A stretch of DNA of 64,000 bases, taken from positions 30,473,790-30,537,789 of the forward strand of contig CP137682.1 of assembly GCA_037976565.1 (NCBI GenBank). The letters are read 5' to 3'. Made by a program: the position numbers and the translations under genes. Below are positions 11,801 through 24,300 of the stretch, in pieces. Origin of the DNA: Mesocentrotus franciscanus. Taxonomy: Eukaryota; Echinodermata; Echinoidea; Camarodonta; Strongylocentrotidae. Below the pieces are notes generated by a model that did no database searches, was not told the origin of the DNA, and worked only from the letters and a program-made list of their open reading frames with translations. The stretch's first letter is position 1; each line of letters starts with the position of its first letter.

Positions 11801-14006
11801 TTTTTATTTATTTCTCCCCCTTTTTTGTTCCTAGGATAACTCAAGATCGGTACAGTCAATTTCTTTCAATTTTGGCACAGTCATGGGTCATTGTCATAAG
11901 ACGTGACAGGAACATTTTCAAGGTCATCAGGTCATCGTGACGTCATCCAGGCGCCATTTTGTGAAATCACATGATCAATCATATCTTCATGATGCGTAAT
12001 CAAAGGTCATTCATATTCATATCACATATACTTCCGGTCAAGGTCAACAAGTCATGTCGTCAAAGGTCGTATAAAGGTCATGACGCGCGCGTACGCGCGT
12101 CAAAATTTAATATGCTCAAAATCACTTAACTATTAAAGAGAGTACGAATCAGGTCATTTTAAGCATTTCAAAAATTTCCGTCCGTGCGCGTCTGCGCGCG
12201 CGTCATGCGCGCTCGCAGCGCGTACACATCGTTAAAACGCCGTTTTTTCGCATGGTTTGTATTCCTGACACTATTTTTGACAATTTCCAACTATTTCCAG
12301 TCATTCTCGACCTTCCATAATGCCACACGCGTGCGTCAAACTTTAAAATTCGTGCGCGCGTCAATGGGCAATATAATGTAAAAAGTGGTAAAAACATGTC
12401 TATATAAAATCCGCCATAGCTCGTCAGAATGCCTAAATACCCCCAAATTTTTAACATTTTCTGGAAGCCCATGAAATTTATGTGATTTCATGTATAATTT
12501 TGTCCAATCGTATGTTCTGACGTCGTCATATTTGCATATGAACTCGAAAATTTGATTTTGAAAATATGACATCATAATTTTTGTATTCATTTGACAATAT
12601 TGCAGTAAAGATTGTCGATTTTCTTCCAAATTTTGATATGTTCTAGCTGAGACAATTCTCTACAAATGCAGTCACCACGAATTTTCATTTTGACAAAGGC
12701 ATCATGGCGTATTTTGGCGATTAAAGGAGGCATGTCAATTTTTCACATTTTGCGTGTATTCTCTATGGGACATGACTTTTCTCAAAACTGGATTCTACAT
12801 TACCGTCTTTCGCGAGCAATATCTCCGTCGTTTTAGTTTTGTTTTCGCTGAGCTTCGAGTATGTTGTAGCTGAGACAATAAGCTATCACAAGTGTGCCCT
12901 TTATTTTTCGATCAGATGCCGGGATCATGCTCATATTTCACTTGCAAAGTGGGATTTGAGAATTCCATTTTCCGTTCACGTGTAATGTCTATGTGGATTA
13001 TTTTGGTATAGTGGTCATAGCACTTGCCTCCCATTCCGGCGACCCAAGTTCGATTCCTGGTGGGTCATTTTTTTTTTTTTTGCCGTCGTTTTAAATTTGA
13101 TTTTATGATCTTCTTCGACTATTATAACATATCATATACAATCACAAACAATGTAATAAAATGCCTAATTTTGCGTGTTATATCTATGGGAGAAGAATGT
13201 CAATCGTTTGAGTACAACCCTATGGGAAATCTGATTCCTTGTCGTGTATCAAACCTATAGGGTTAATCTCCTAAATCTGTTGGAATATATCAAATCATCC
13301 CATTTTTATGATGTTAGTCTCCTTCCCAGACGTTTATACTTTCCAGTTATTCAGCCCAGGTATATGCAATGTTTACGTCACTCCCATGGACATAGAATTG
13401 TTTACATGTCTATAACTTCTCTCTTTCTCTATAATATAGTAAATATTCAATTCTATTTATGCTGGAAATATTAAATGAATCGTTTTCCATTGCATCTCTT
13501 TCTCTTGCTCTCTCTCTCTCTCTCTGCTCTGTTTCCCTTCCCTCTCTTGTTCTGCCCCCTATCCTTCTCTTGCTCTGTCTTTGCATCTCTCTCTCTCTAC
13601 TCTTTCACTCTCTCCCTATCTCTGCCTCCCTCTACCTCGACCTCTTGCCTTGCCTCCCTCTTATTCTCTTGCTCTGTCTCCCTCTGCCTCTGCCCTTCTC
13701 TTTTTCTTCTCTCTCACCCTCTACCTCTCCCGCCTGCTCTGGTTCTCGTTCTCCTTCTATTATGTCTTGTAATGTTCCTTAATTTTCTATAGCTCTGCCC
13801 TTTGCCCTTTGGCCTTGGAACTCAAAATACGAATTTGCATATTATGACGTCAGCATATTTATGGAAAATTGATTGTATCTGTAAATATGGATCGATTTTC
13901 TTCCAAATTTTGATATGTTGTAGCTAAGACAATTTTCTACAAGATCAGTTATTCAGATTACATAACAGACCACCTAATTCGTCCTCATGACGAATTACAT
14001 TTCTAG
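11801..14006 (+). mobile_element. Helitron-like unit 4
   Basis: This 2206-bp near-duplicate of unit 3 has the same module order. The tRNA-like sequence is 13004-13067, the CT-rich tract 13490-13760, right hairpin 13975-13997 and CTAG 14003-14006. No left hairpin is present. Confidence 0.72.
13004..13067 (+). pseudogene. tRNA-Gly-like Pol III cassette, copy 3
   Basis: Identical to copy 2 over 64 nt. The T run is 14 nt. Confidence 0.7.
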
Positions 14007-14124
14007 TTTTTATTTATTTCTCCCTTTTTTGTTCCGAGGATAACTCAAGATCGGTTTTGTCAATTTCTTTCAATTTTAGCACAATCATAGGTCATTGTCA
14101 TAAGACGTGACAGGAACATTTTCA

Positions 14125-14285
14125 AGGTCATCAGGTCATCGTGACGTCATCCAGGCGCCATTTTGTGAAATCACATGATCAATCATATCTTCATGATGCG
14201 TAATCAAAGGTCATTCATATTCATATCACATATACTTCCGGTCAAGGGTCAACAAGTCATGTCGTCAAAGGTCACATAAAGGTCA
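14125..14285 (+). promoter_or_regulatory. AGGTCA half-site cassette with DR2 and DR5
   Basis: AGGTCA at 14125 and 14133 form a DR2. AGGTCA at 14269 and 14280 form a DR5. TGACGTCA lies between them. The assignment rests on consensus matches alone. Confidence 0.4.
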
Positions 14286-16134
14286 GGACGCGCGCGTACG
14301 CGCGCGTCAAAATTTTAAAATGCTCAAAATCACTTAACTATTAAACGAGAGTACGAATCAGGTCATTTTAAGCATTTCAAAAATTTCCGTCCGTGCGCGT
14401 CCGCGCGCGCAATATGCGCGCGCGCAGCGCGTACACATCGTAAAAACGCCGTTTTTTCGCATGGTTTGTATTCCTGACACTTTTTTTGACAATTTCCAAC
14501 TATTTCCAGTCATTCTCGACCTTCCATAATGCCACACGCGTGCGTCAAACTTTAAAATTCGTGCGCGTCAATGGGCAATATAATGTAAAAAGTGGTAAAA
14601 ACATGTCTATATAAAATCCGCCATAGCTCGTCAGAATGCCTAAATACCCCCAAATTTTTAACATTTTCTGGAAGCCCATGAAATTTTATGTGATTTCATG
14701 TATAATTTTGTCCAATCGTATGTTCTGACGTCGTCATATTTGCATATGAACTCGAAAATTTGATTTTGAAAATATGACATCATAATTTTTGTATTCATTT
14801 GACAATATTGCAGTAATAGGTTGTCGATTTTCTTCCAAATTTTGATATGTTCTAGCTGAGACAATTCTCTACAAATGCAGTCATCACGAATTTTCATTTT
14901 GACAAAGGCATCATGGCGTATTTTGGCATGTCAATTTTTCACATTTTGCGTGTATTCTCTATGGGACATGACTTTTTCTCAAAACTGGATTCTACATTAC
15001 CGTCTTTCGCGAGCAATATCTCCGTCGTTTTAGTTTTGTTTTCGCTGAGCTTCGAGTATGTTGTAGCTGAGACAATAAGCTATCACAAGTGTGCCATTTA
15101 TTTTTCGATCAGATGCCGGGATCATGCTCATATTTCACTTGCAAAGTGGGATTTGAGAATTCCATTTTCCGTTCACGTGTAATCGCTATGGGAAATGTTT
15201 TGGGAAATGTTTTGTATATCGCTAACGCACTTGTTCATTTTTATTTTCCCACCACTTTATTGTGAGCGTGATTGCTCGAATTCGGCTCCATCAATTTTCA
15301 TCAAATTTTTGTCAGTCATCAGGCTTATCAAATTCAAGTGCCACCATTTTTTCAAGGTCATCAGGTCATCGTGACGTCATCCAGGCGCCATTTTGTGAAA
15401 TCACATTATCAATCATATCTTCATGATGCGTCATCAAAGGTTATTTATATTCATATCACATATATTAGGTCAAGGGTCAACAAGTCATGTCATCAAAGGT
15501 CACATAAATTCATGACGCGCGTACGTGGCGTCAATATTTTAAAATGCTCAAAATCACTTAACTATTAAACAAGAGTACGAATCAGGTCATTTTAAGCATT
15601 TCAAAAAATTTCCGTCCGTGCGCGTCCGCGCGCGCGTTATGCGCGCCCGCAGCACGTTCACATCGTAAACACGCCGTTTTTTGCATGGTTTGTTTTTCTG
15701 ACACTATTTTGGACAATTTCCAACTATTTCCAGTCATTCTCGACCTTCTATAATGCCACACGCGTGCGTCAATGGGCAATATAATGTAAAAAGTGGTAAA
15801 AACATGTCTATATAAAATCCGCCATAGCTCGTCAGAATGCCTGAATTCCTCTCCATTTTTTTCATATTTGGATAGAGTATGAATTTGAGATATGATTTCA
15901 TGTCTCATTTTGCCAGTACATATATCGTGACGTCATCATAAAGGCCTTGGAACTCAAAATACGAATTTGCATTTTATGACGTCCGCATATTTATGGAAAA
16001 TTGATTGTATCTCTGTAAATATTAATTGTTTTTCTTCCAAATTTAGATATGTTGTAGCTAAGACAATTCCCTACAAGATAAGTTATCCTCACTTTTCGTT
16101 TTGATGACGTCATCAAAGTGAAAATTTCAATTAA

Positions 16135-16654
16135 CTCTTTGCCCGCTACGTTCGGCTAGCGGAACATACAGCGGGCTGCCAACTTCGACTCAAGTCACAT
16201 TTCATTCACAATACACACGCATTTAATTCTATTGTACGCACACACACACAATAGTAGCGTGCTTCGCATTGTATACACATCACACTTCATTGCACCGCTT
16301 TCGCAGACATTGTTTACATTGACATTTTCCGAGAAAAATTGAGTTTTTGAAACATAAACCTCCATAACAAAGTATTAGATATAAGAGGTATAGAATACCC
16401 TTCTAAACGAAAACTTGGATACAAAATGTATAGTTGATAATCTCAAAATTTATGATAATATACATTACAAAAATGATACCATTGGCAAGACTATTAATTT
16501 CTATACAATATTGCTACACAAAGTTTTTCATTACAGTACACCAATCAAAAGTTATTGCGAGTTGAATAAGCATAGTCCATGCAGAACCCCTCCTAAGGTG
16601 GCACCCTGAAAACAATGTGGCACAGGGGGGATTGTGTTCGTGGCGGGCAAAGAG
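16135..16654. mobile_element. 520-bp TTAA-flanked MITE (piggyBac-type target)
   Basis: TTAA at 16131-16134 and 16655-16658 flanks a 520-bp insertion in the CAATTAAAGGCGAC site of a ~225-bp repeat. Terminal inverted repeats are CTCTTTGCCCGCTACG and CTCTTTGCCCGCCACG, 15 of 16 matching. No coding capacity is evident. The interior includes a short CA-rich run near 16230-16250. Confidence 0.88.
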
Positions 16655-16768
16655 TTAAAGGCGACATGTCAGAATTTTCTTAACGTGCGTGTTATGTCTA
16701 CGAAAGTCGAATTTCGTTCACATCATGAATCTACATAACATTAATCTTTGAGCACTATCTAGCTTATT

Positions 16769-16888
16769 AGGTGGTCTGTCGTAATCGACAGATCACCTAT
16801 TAATTTCGTCAGAATTTTCTTTTTTATTAGGTGGTCTGTCGTAATCGACAGATCACCTATTAATTTCGTCAGAATTTTCTTTTTATTA
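16769..16888 (+). repeat. Two left-end hairpins in an exact 60-bp tandem duplication
   Basis: Hairpins 16769-16798 and 16829-16858 share the loop TAAT between AGGTGGTCTGTCG and CGACAGATCACCT. The spacer TATTAATTTCGTCAGAATTT is the same in both. They sit between TTATT and what would have been TGTGCTC, a T/T target. Confidence 0.93.
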
Positions 16889-17026
16889 TTATTATTATTA
16901 TTATTTATTTATTTTTATTTCCTCCAATTTTTGTTCCGACGATAACTCAAGATCGGTACAGTCAATTTCTTTCAATTTTGGCACAGTCATGGGTCATTGT
17001 CATGAGACGTGACAGGAACATTTTCA

Positions 17027-17187
17027 AGGTCATCAGGTCATCGTGACGTCATCCAGGCGCCATTTTGTGAAATCACATGATCAATCATATCTTCATGATG
17101 CGTCATCAAAGGTCATTCATATTCATATCACATATACTTCAGGTCAAGGGTCAACAGGTCATGTCATCAAAGGTCACATAAAGGTCA
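17027..17187 (+). promoter_or_regulatory. Nuclear-receptor-like half-site cassette: DR2, DR1, DR2, DR5
   Basis: AGGTCA occurs at 17027, 17035, 17110, 17141, 17156, 17171 and 17182, plus GGGTCA at 17148, all in the same direction. Spacings give DR2 (17027/17035), DR1 (17141/17148), DR2 (17148/17156) and DR5 (17171/17182). TGACGTCA, then GGCGCCATTTTG (which read inversely contains the YY1-like AAAATGGCG), lies between. RXR heterodimers are known to use DR1, DR2 and DR5; binding here is inferred. Confidence 0.5.
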
Positions 17188-18099
17188 TGACGCGCGTACG
17201 CGCGCGTCAAAATTTTAAAAGCTCAAAATCACTTAACTATTAATGGAGTACGAATCAGGTCATTTTAAGCATTTCAAAATTTCCGTCCGTGCGCGTCCGC
17301 GCGCGCGTCGCGCGCGCAGCGTACACATCGTAAAAACGCCTTTTTCGCATGGTTTTTATTTCTGACACTATTTTTGACAATTTCCAACTATTTCCAGTCA
17401 TTCTCGACCTTCCATAATGCCACACGCGTGCGTCAAACTTTAAAATTCGTGCGCGCGTCAATGGGCAATATAATGTAAAAAGTGGTAAAAACATGTCTAT
17501 ATAAAATCCGCCATAGCTCGTCAGAATGCCTAAATACCCCAAATTTTTAACATTTTCTGGAAGCCCATGAAATGTTTATGTGATTTCATGTATAATTTTG
17601 TCCAATCGTATGTTCTGACGTCGTCATATTTGCATATGAACTCGAAAATTTGATTTTGAAAATATGACATCATAATTTTTGTATTCATTTGATAATATTG
17701 CAGTAATCGGTTGTCGATTTTCTTCCAAATTTTGATATGTTCTAGCTGAGACAATTCTCTACAAATGCAGTCAACACGATTTTCATTTTGACAAAGGCAT
17801 CATGGCGTATTTTTGCGATTAAAGGAGGCATGTCAATTTTTCACATTTTGCGTGTATTCTCTATGGGACATGACTTTTTCAAAACTGGATTCTACATTCC
17901 GTCTTTCGCGAGCAATATCTCCGTCGTTTTAGTTTTGTTTTCGCTGAGCTTCGAGTATGTTGTAGCTGAGACAATAAGCTATCACAAGTGTGCCCTTTAT
18001 TTTTCGATCAGATGCCGGGATCATGCTCATATTTCACTTGCAAAGTGGGATTTGAGAATTCCATTTTCCGTTCACGTGTAATGTCTATGTGGATTATTT

Positions 18100-18163
18100 T
18101 GGTATAGTGGTCATAGCACTTGCCTCCCATTCCGGCGACCCAAGTTCGATTCCTGGTGGGTCA
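18100..18163 (+). pseudogene. tRNA-Gly-like Pol III cassette, copy 4
   Basis: Same 64-nt sequence as copy 2. The T run is 13 nt, which shifts the frame of any reading through it relative to the 14- and 17-T copies. Confidence 0.7.
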
Positions 18164-19213
18164 TTTTTTTTTTTTTGCCGTCGTTTTAAATTTGATTTTA
18201 TGATCTTCTTCGACTATTATAACATATTATCATATACAATCACAAACAATGTAATAAAATGCCTAATTTTGCGTGTTATATCTATGGGAGAAGAATGTCA
18301 ATCGTTTGAGTACAACCCTATGGGAAATCTGATTCCTTGTCGTGTATTAAACCTAATATAGGGTTTATCTCCCAACTCTGCTACAATATCAAATCACCTT
18401 GCTAGTCTCCTTCCCAGACGTTTTTACTTTTTCAGTTATTCAGCCCAGGTATATGCATGTTTACGTCTCTCCCGTGGACATAGAATTGTTTACTTGTCTA
18501 TACTTCTCTCTTTCTCTATATTAAATTCTATTTATGCTGGATATATTGAATGCATCGTTCTCCATTGCATCTCTCTCTTTCTCCTCTCTCTTGCTCTGTG
18601 TTTCCCTTCTCCTCTCTTATTTTGCCCCTCTCCTTCTCTTGCTCTGTCTCTGCATATATATCTCTCTCTCTACTCTTTTACCCTCTCCTCTCTCTCTGCC
18701 TCCCTCTACCTCGACCTCTTGCCTTGCCTCCCTCTTATTCTCTTGCTCTGTCTCCCTCTGCCTCTGCCCTTCTCTTTTCTTCTCTCTCACCCTCTACCTC
18801 TCCCGCCTCTGGTTCTCGTTCTCCTTCTATTATGTCTTGTAATGTTCCTTAATTTTCTATAGCTCTGCCCTTTGCCCTTGGAACTCAAAATACGAATTTG
18901 CATATTATGACGTCAGCATATTTATGGAAAATTGATTGTATCTCTGTAAATATGGATCGATTTTCTTCCAAATTTTGATATGTTGTAGCTAAGACAATTT
19001 TCTACAAGATCAGTTATTCAGATTACATAACAGACCACCTAATTCGTCCTCAATGACGAATTAATTTCTAGTTATTATTATTATTATTATTTATTTATTT
19101 TTATTTCCTCCAATTTTTTGTTCCGACGATAACTCAAGATCGGTACAGTCAATTTCTTTCAATTTTGGCACAGTCATGGGTCATTGTCATGAGACGTGAC
19201 AGGAACATTTTCA

Positions 19214-19374
19214 AGGTCATCAGGTCATCGTGACGTCATCCAGGCGCCATTTTGTGAAATCACATGATCAATCATATCTTCATGATGCGTCATCAAAGGT
19301 CATTCATATTCATATCACATATACTTCAGGTCAAGGGTCAACAGGTCATGTCATCAAAGGTCACATAAAGGTCA
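19214..19374 (+). promoter_or_regulatory. AGGTCA half-site cassette with DR2, DR1, DR5
   Basis: DR2 at 19214/19222, DR1 at 19328/19335 and DR5 at 19358/19369, arranged as in unit 6. Confidence 0.4.
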
Positions 19375-20293
19375 TGACGCGCGTACGCGCGCGTCAAAAT
19401 TTTAAAATGCTCAAAATCACTTAACTATTAATGGAGTACGAATCAGGTCATTTTAAGCATTTCAAAATTTCCGTCCGTGCGCGTCCGCGCGCGCGTTATG
19501 CGCGCGCAGCGCGTACACATCGTAAAAACGCCTTTTTCGCATGGTTTTTATTTCTGACACTATTTTTGACAATTTCCAACTATTTCCAGTCATTCTCGAC
19601 CTTCCATAATGCCACACGCGTGCGTCAAACTTTAAAATTCGTGCGCGCGTCAATGGGCAATATAATGTAAAAGTGGTAAAAACATGTCTATATAAAATCC
19701 GCCATAGCTCGTCAGAATGCCTAAATACCCCAAATTTTTAACATTTTCTGGAAGCCCATGAAATGTTTATGTGATTTCATGTATAATTTTGTCCAATCGT
19801 ATGTTCTGACGTCGTCATATTTGCATATGAACTCGAAAATTTGATTTTGAAAATATGACATCATAATTTTTGTATTCATTTGATAATATTGCAGTAATCG
19901 GTTGTCGATTTTCTTCCAAATTTTGATATGTTCTAGCTGAGACAATTCTCTACAAATGCAGTCATCACGATTTTCATTTTGACAAAGGCATCATGGCGTA
20001 TTTTTGCGATTAAAGGAGGCATGTCAATTTTTCACATTTTGCGTGTATTCTCTATGGGACATGACTTTTTCTCAAAACTGGATTCTACATTCCCGTCTTT
20101 CGCGAGCAATATCTCCGTCGTTTTAGTTTTGTTTTCGCTGAGCTTCGAGTATGTTGTAGCTGAGACAATAAGCTATCACAAGTGTGCCCTTTATTTTTCG
20201 ATCAGATGCCGGGATCATGCTCATATTTCACTTGCAAAGTGGGATTTGAGAATTCCATTTTCCGTTCACGTGTAATGTCTATGTGGATTATTT

Positions 20294-20357
20294 TGGTATA
20301 GTGGTCATAGCACTTGCCTCCCATTCCGGCGACCCACGTTCGATTCCTGGTGGGTCA
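20294..20357 (+). pseudogene. tRNA-Gly-like Pol III cassette, copy 5
   Basis: Differs from copy 2 at one T-arm base (CCACG for CCAAG), as in copy 1. A 17-T run follows. Confidence 0.7.
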
Positions 20358-21272
20358 TTTTTTTTTTTTTTTTTGCCGTCGTTTTAAATTTGATTTTATG
20401 ATCTTCTTCGACTATTATAACATATTATCATATACAATCACAAACAATGTAATAAAATGCCTAATTTTGCGTGTTATATCTATGGGAGAAGAATGTCAAT
20501 CGTTTGAGTACAACCCTATGGGAAATCTGGTTCCTTGTCGTGTATTAAACCTAATATAGGGTTTATCTCCCAACTCTGCTACAATATCAAATCACCTTGC
20601 TAGTCTCCTTCCCAGACGTTTTTACTTTTTCCAGTTATTCAGCCCAGGTATATGCATGTTTACGTCTCTCCCGTGGACATAGAATTGTTTACTTGTCTAT
20701 ACTTCTCTCTTTCTCTATATTAAATTCTATTTATGCTGGATATATTGAATGCATCGTTCTCCATTGCATCTCTCTCTTTCTCCTCTCTCTTGCTCTGCAT
20801 GTTTCCCTTCTCCTCTCTTATTTTGCCCCTCTCCTTCTCTTGCTCTGTCTCTGCATATATATCTCTCTCTCTACTCTTTTACCCTCTCCCTCTCTCTCTG
20901 CCTCCCTCTACCTCGACCTCTTGCCTTGCCTCCCTCTTATTCTCTTGCTCTGTCTCCCTCTGCCTCTGCCCTTCTCTTTTCTTCTCTCTCACCCTCTACC
21001 TCTCCCGCCTCTGGTTCTCGTTCTCCTTCTATTATGTCTTGTAATGTTCCTTAATTTTCTATAGCTCTGCCCTTTGCCCTTGGAACTCAAAATACGAATT
21101 TGCATATTATGACGTCAGCATATTTATGGAAAATTGATTGTATCTCTGTAAATATGGATCGATTTTCTTCCAAATTTTGATATGTTGTAGCTAAGACAAT
21201 TTTCTACAAGATCAGTTATTCAGATTACATAACAGACCACCTAATTCGTCCTCATGACGAATTAATTTCTAG

Positions 21273-21394
21273 TTTAAGCTCTTTTTTCTTCCAAATTTTG
21301 ATATGTTGTAGCTAAGACAATTTTCTACAAGATCAGTTATTCAGATTACATAACAGACCACCTAATTCGTCCTCATGACGAATTACATTTCTAG
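21273..21394 (+). repeat. Duplicated right end (122 bp)
   Basis: A second copy of the terminal ~120 bp follows unit 7, from TTTAAGCTCTTTTTTC through GATATGTTGTAGCTAAGAC to right hairpin 21363-21385 and CTAG 21391-21394. Two complete right termini therefore lie head to tail with no left end between them. Confidence 0.85.
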
Positions 21395-24300
21395 TTTATT
21401 TTTATTTCCTCCACTTTTTGTTCCGACGATAACTCAAGATCGGTACAGTCAATTTCTTTCAATTTTGGACAGTCATGGGTCATTGTCATAAAACGTGACA
21501 GGAACATTTTCAAGGTCATCAGGTCATCGTGACGTCATCCAGGCGCCATTTTGTGAAATCACATGATCAATCATATCTTCATGATGCGTCATCAAAGGTC
21601 ATTCATATTCATATCACATATACTTCAGGTCAAGGGTCAACAGGTCATGTCGTCAAAAATCACATAAAGGTCATGACGCGCGCGTACGCGCGTCAAAATT
21701 TAAAAGCTCAAAATCACTTAACTATTAATTGAGAGTACGAATCAGGTCATTTTAAGCATTTCAAAATTTCCGTCCGTGCGCGTCCGCGCGCGCATCGCGT
21801 ACACATCGTAAAACGCCTTTTTCGCATGGTTTTTATTTCTGACACTATTTTTGACAATTTCCAACTATTTCCAGTATTCTCGACCTTCCATAATGCCACG
21901 CGCGTGCGTCAAACTTTAAAATTCGTGCGCGCGTCAATGGGCAATATAATGTAAAAAGTGGTAAAAACATGTCTATATAAAATCCGCCATAGCTCGTCAG
22001 AATGCCTAAATACCCCAAATTTTTAACATTTTCTGGAAGCCCATGAAATGTTTATGTGATTTCATGTATAATTTTGTCCAATCGTATGTTCTGACGTCGT
22101 CATATTTGCATATGAACTCGAAAATTTGATTTTGAAAATATGACATCATAATTTTTGTATTCATTTGATAATATTGCAGTAATCGGTTGTCGATTTTCTT
22201 CCAAATTTTGATATGTTGTAGCTGAGACAATTCTCTACAAATGCAGTCAACACGATTTTTCATTTTGACAAAGGCATCATGGCGTATTTTTGCGATTAAA
22301 GGAGGCATGTCAATTTTTCACATTTTGCGTGTATTCTCTATGGGACATGACTTTTCTCAAAACTGGATTCTACATTCCCGTCTTTCGCGAGCAATATCTC
22401 CGTCGTTTTAGTTTTGTTTTCGCTGAGCTTTGAGTATGTTGTAGCTGAGACAATAAGCTATCACAAGTGTGCCCTTTATTTTTCGATCAGATGCCGGGAT
22501 CATGCTCATATTTCACTTGCAAAGTGGGATTTGAGAATTCCATTTTCCGTTCACGTGTAATCGCTATGGGAAATGTTTTTATATCGGTAACGCACTTGTT
22601 TATTTTTATTTTCCCACCACTTTCTTGTGAGCGTGATTGCTCAAATTCGGCTCCATCAATTTTCATCAAATTTTTGTCAGTCATCAGGCTTATCAAGGTC
22701 AAGTGCCAGCATTTTTTCAAGGTCATCAGGTCATCGTGACGTCATCCAGGCGCCATTTTGTGAAATCACATTATCAATCATATCTTCATGATGCGTCATC
22801 AAAGGTCATTCATATTCATATCACATATACTTCAGGTCAAGGGTCAACAGGTCATGTCATCAAAGGTCACATAAACGTCATGACGCGCGCGTACGCGCGT
22901 CAAAATTTTAAAATGCTCAAAATCACTTAACTATTAAACGAGAGTACGATTTAGGTCATTTTAAGCATTTCAAAATTTCCGTCCGTGCGTCCGCGCGCGC
23001 GTTATGCGCGCGCACAGCGCGTACACATCGTAAAAACGCCGTTTTTCGCATGGTTTGTATTTCTGACACTATTTTTGACAATTTCTAACATTTCCAGTCA
23101 TTCTCGACCTTCTATAATGCCACACGCGTGCGTCAAACTTTAAAATTCGTGCGCGTCAATGGGCAATATAATGTAAAAAGTGGTAAAAACATGTCTATAT
23201 AAAATCCGCCATAGCTCGTTAGAATGCTGAATACCTCTCAATTTTTTTCATATTTGGATAGAGTATGAATTGTAGATATGATTTCATGTCTCATTTTGCC
23301 AGTACAAATATTGTGACGTCATCATAAAGGCCTTGGAACTCAAAATACGAATTTGCATATTATGACGTCAGCATATTTATGGAAAATTGATTGTATCTCT
23401 GTAAATATTGATCGATTTTCTTCCAAATTTTGATATGTTGTAGCTAAGACAATTCTCTACAAGATAAGTTACCTCACTTTTCGTTTTGATGACGTCATCA
23501 TAGTGAAAATTTCAATTAAAGGCGACATGTCAGAATTTTCTTAATTTGCGTGTTATGTCTATAAAGTGAATTTCGTTCACATCATATGAATCTACATAAC
23601 ATTAATCTTTGAGCACTATCTAGCTTATTTGTGCTCTTTTTTCTCCCAAATTTTGATATGTTGTAGCTAAGACAATTCTCTACAAGATAAGTCACCCTCA
23701 CTTTTCGTTTTGATGACGTCATCATAGTGAAAATTTCAATTAAAGGCGACATGTCAGAATTTTCTTAATTTGCGTGTTATGTCTATCGGAAAGTGAATTT
23801 CGTTCACATCATATGAATCTACATAACATTAATCTTCGAGCACTATCTAGCTCATTTGTGCTCTTTTTCTCCCAAATTTTGATATGTTGTAGCTAAGACA
23901 ATTCTCTACAAGATAAGTCACCCTCACTTTTCGTTTTGATGACGTCATCATAGTGAAAATTTCAATTAAAGGCGACATGTCAGAATTTTCTTAATTTGCG
24001 TGTTATGTCTATAAAGTGAATTTCGTTCACATCATATGAATCTACATAACATTAATCTTTGAGCACTATCTAGCTTATTTGTGCTCTTTTTCTCCCAAAT
24101 TTTGATATGTTGTAGCTAAGACAATTCTCTACAAGATAAGTCACCCTCACTTTTCGTTTTGATGACGTCATCATAGTGAAAATTTCAATTAAAGGCGACA
24201 TGTCAGAATTTTCTTAATTTGCGTGTTATGTCTATCGGAAAGTGAATTTCGTTCACATCATATGAATCTACATAACATTAATCTTCGAGCACTATCTTCA

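Larger units (their letters stand above)
14007..16768 (+). mobile_element. Helitron-like unit 5, composite, right end missing
   Basis: It has two successive half-site/CRE segments (about 14120-14290 and 15350-15520), each followed by CpG tracts. A truncated tRNA-like relic (TATATCGCTAACGCACTTG near 15217) lies between them. A ~225-bp repeat follows, split by the 520-bp TTAA element and resuming at 16655. The unit breaks off at CTATCTAGCTTATT where the next left hairpin begins. Confidence 0.6.
16769..19071 (+). mobile_element. Helitron-like unit 6, near-complete reference copy
   Basis: This 2303-bp unit has both ends: two left hairpins, a TTA/TTTA microsatellite, the half-site cassette (17027-17187), CpG tracts (17188-17325), internal modules, a tRNA-like sequence (18100-18163), CT-rich tract (18560-18830), right hairpin 19040-19063 with a 6-nt loop, and CTAG 19068-19071. 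It is the best choice for defining a consensus. Confidence 0.78.
19072..21272 (+). mobile_element. Helitron-like unit 7
   Basis: This 2201-bp near-copy of unit 6 has no left hairpin. It has a half-site cassette (19214-19374), CpG tracts (19378-19515), tRNA-like sequence (20294-20357), CT-rich tract (20760-21025), right hairpin 21242-21264 and CTAG 21269-21272. It is immediately followed by an extra right end. Confidence 0.72.

Noticed and set aside
16415..16609. A 64-codon frame inside the 520-bp MITE
   Set aside because: Low-complexity AT-rich reading with no domain; the element is too short to encode a transposase.
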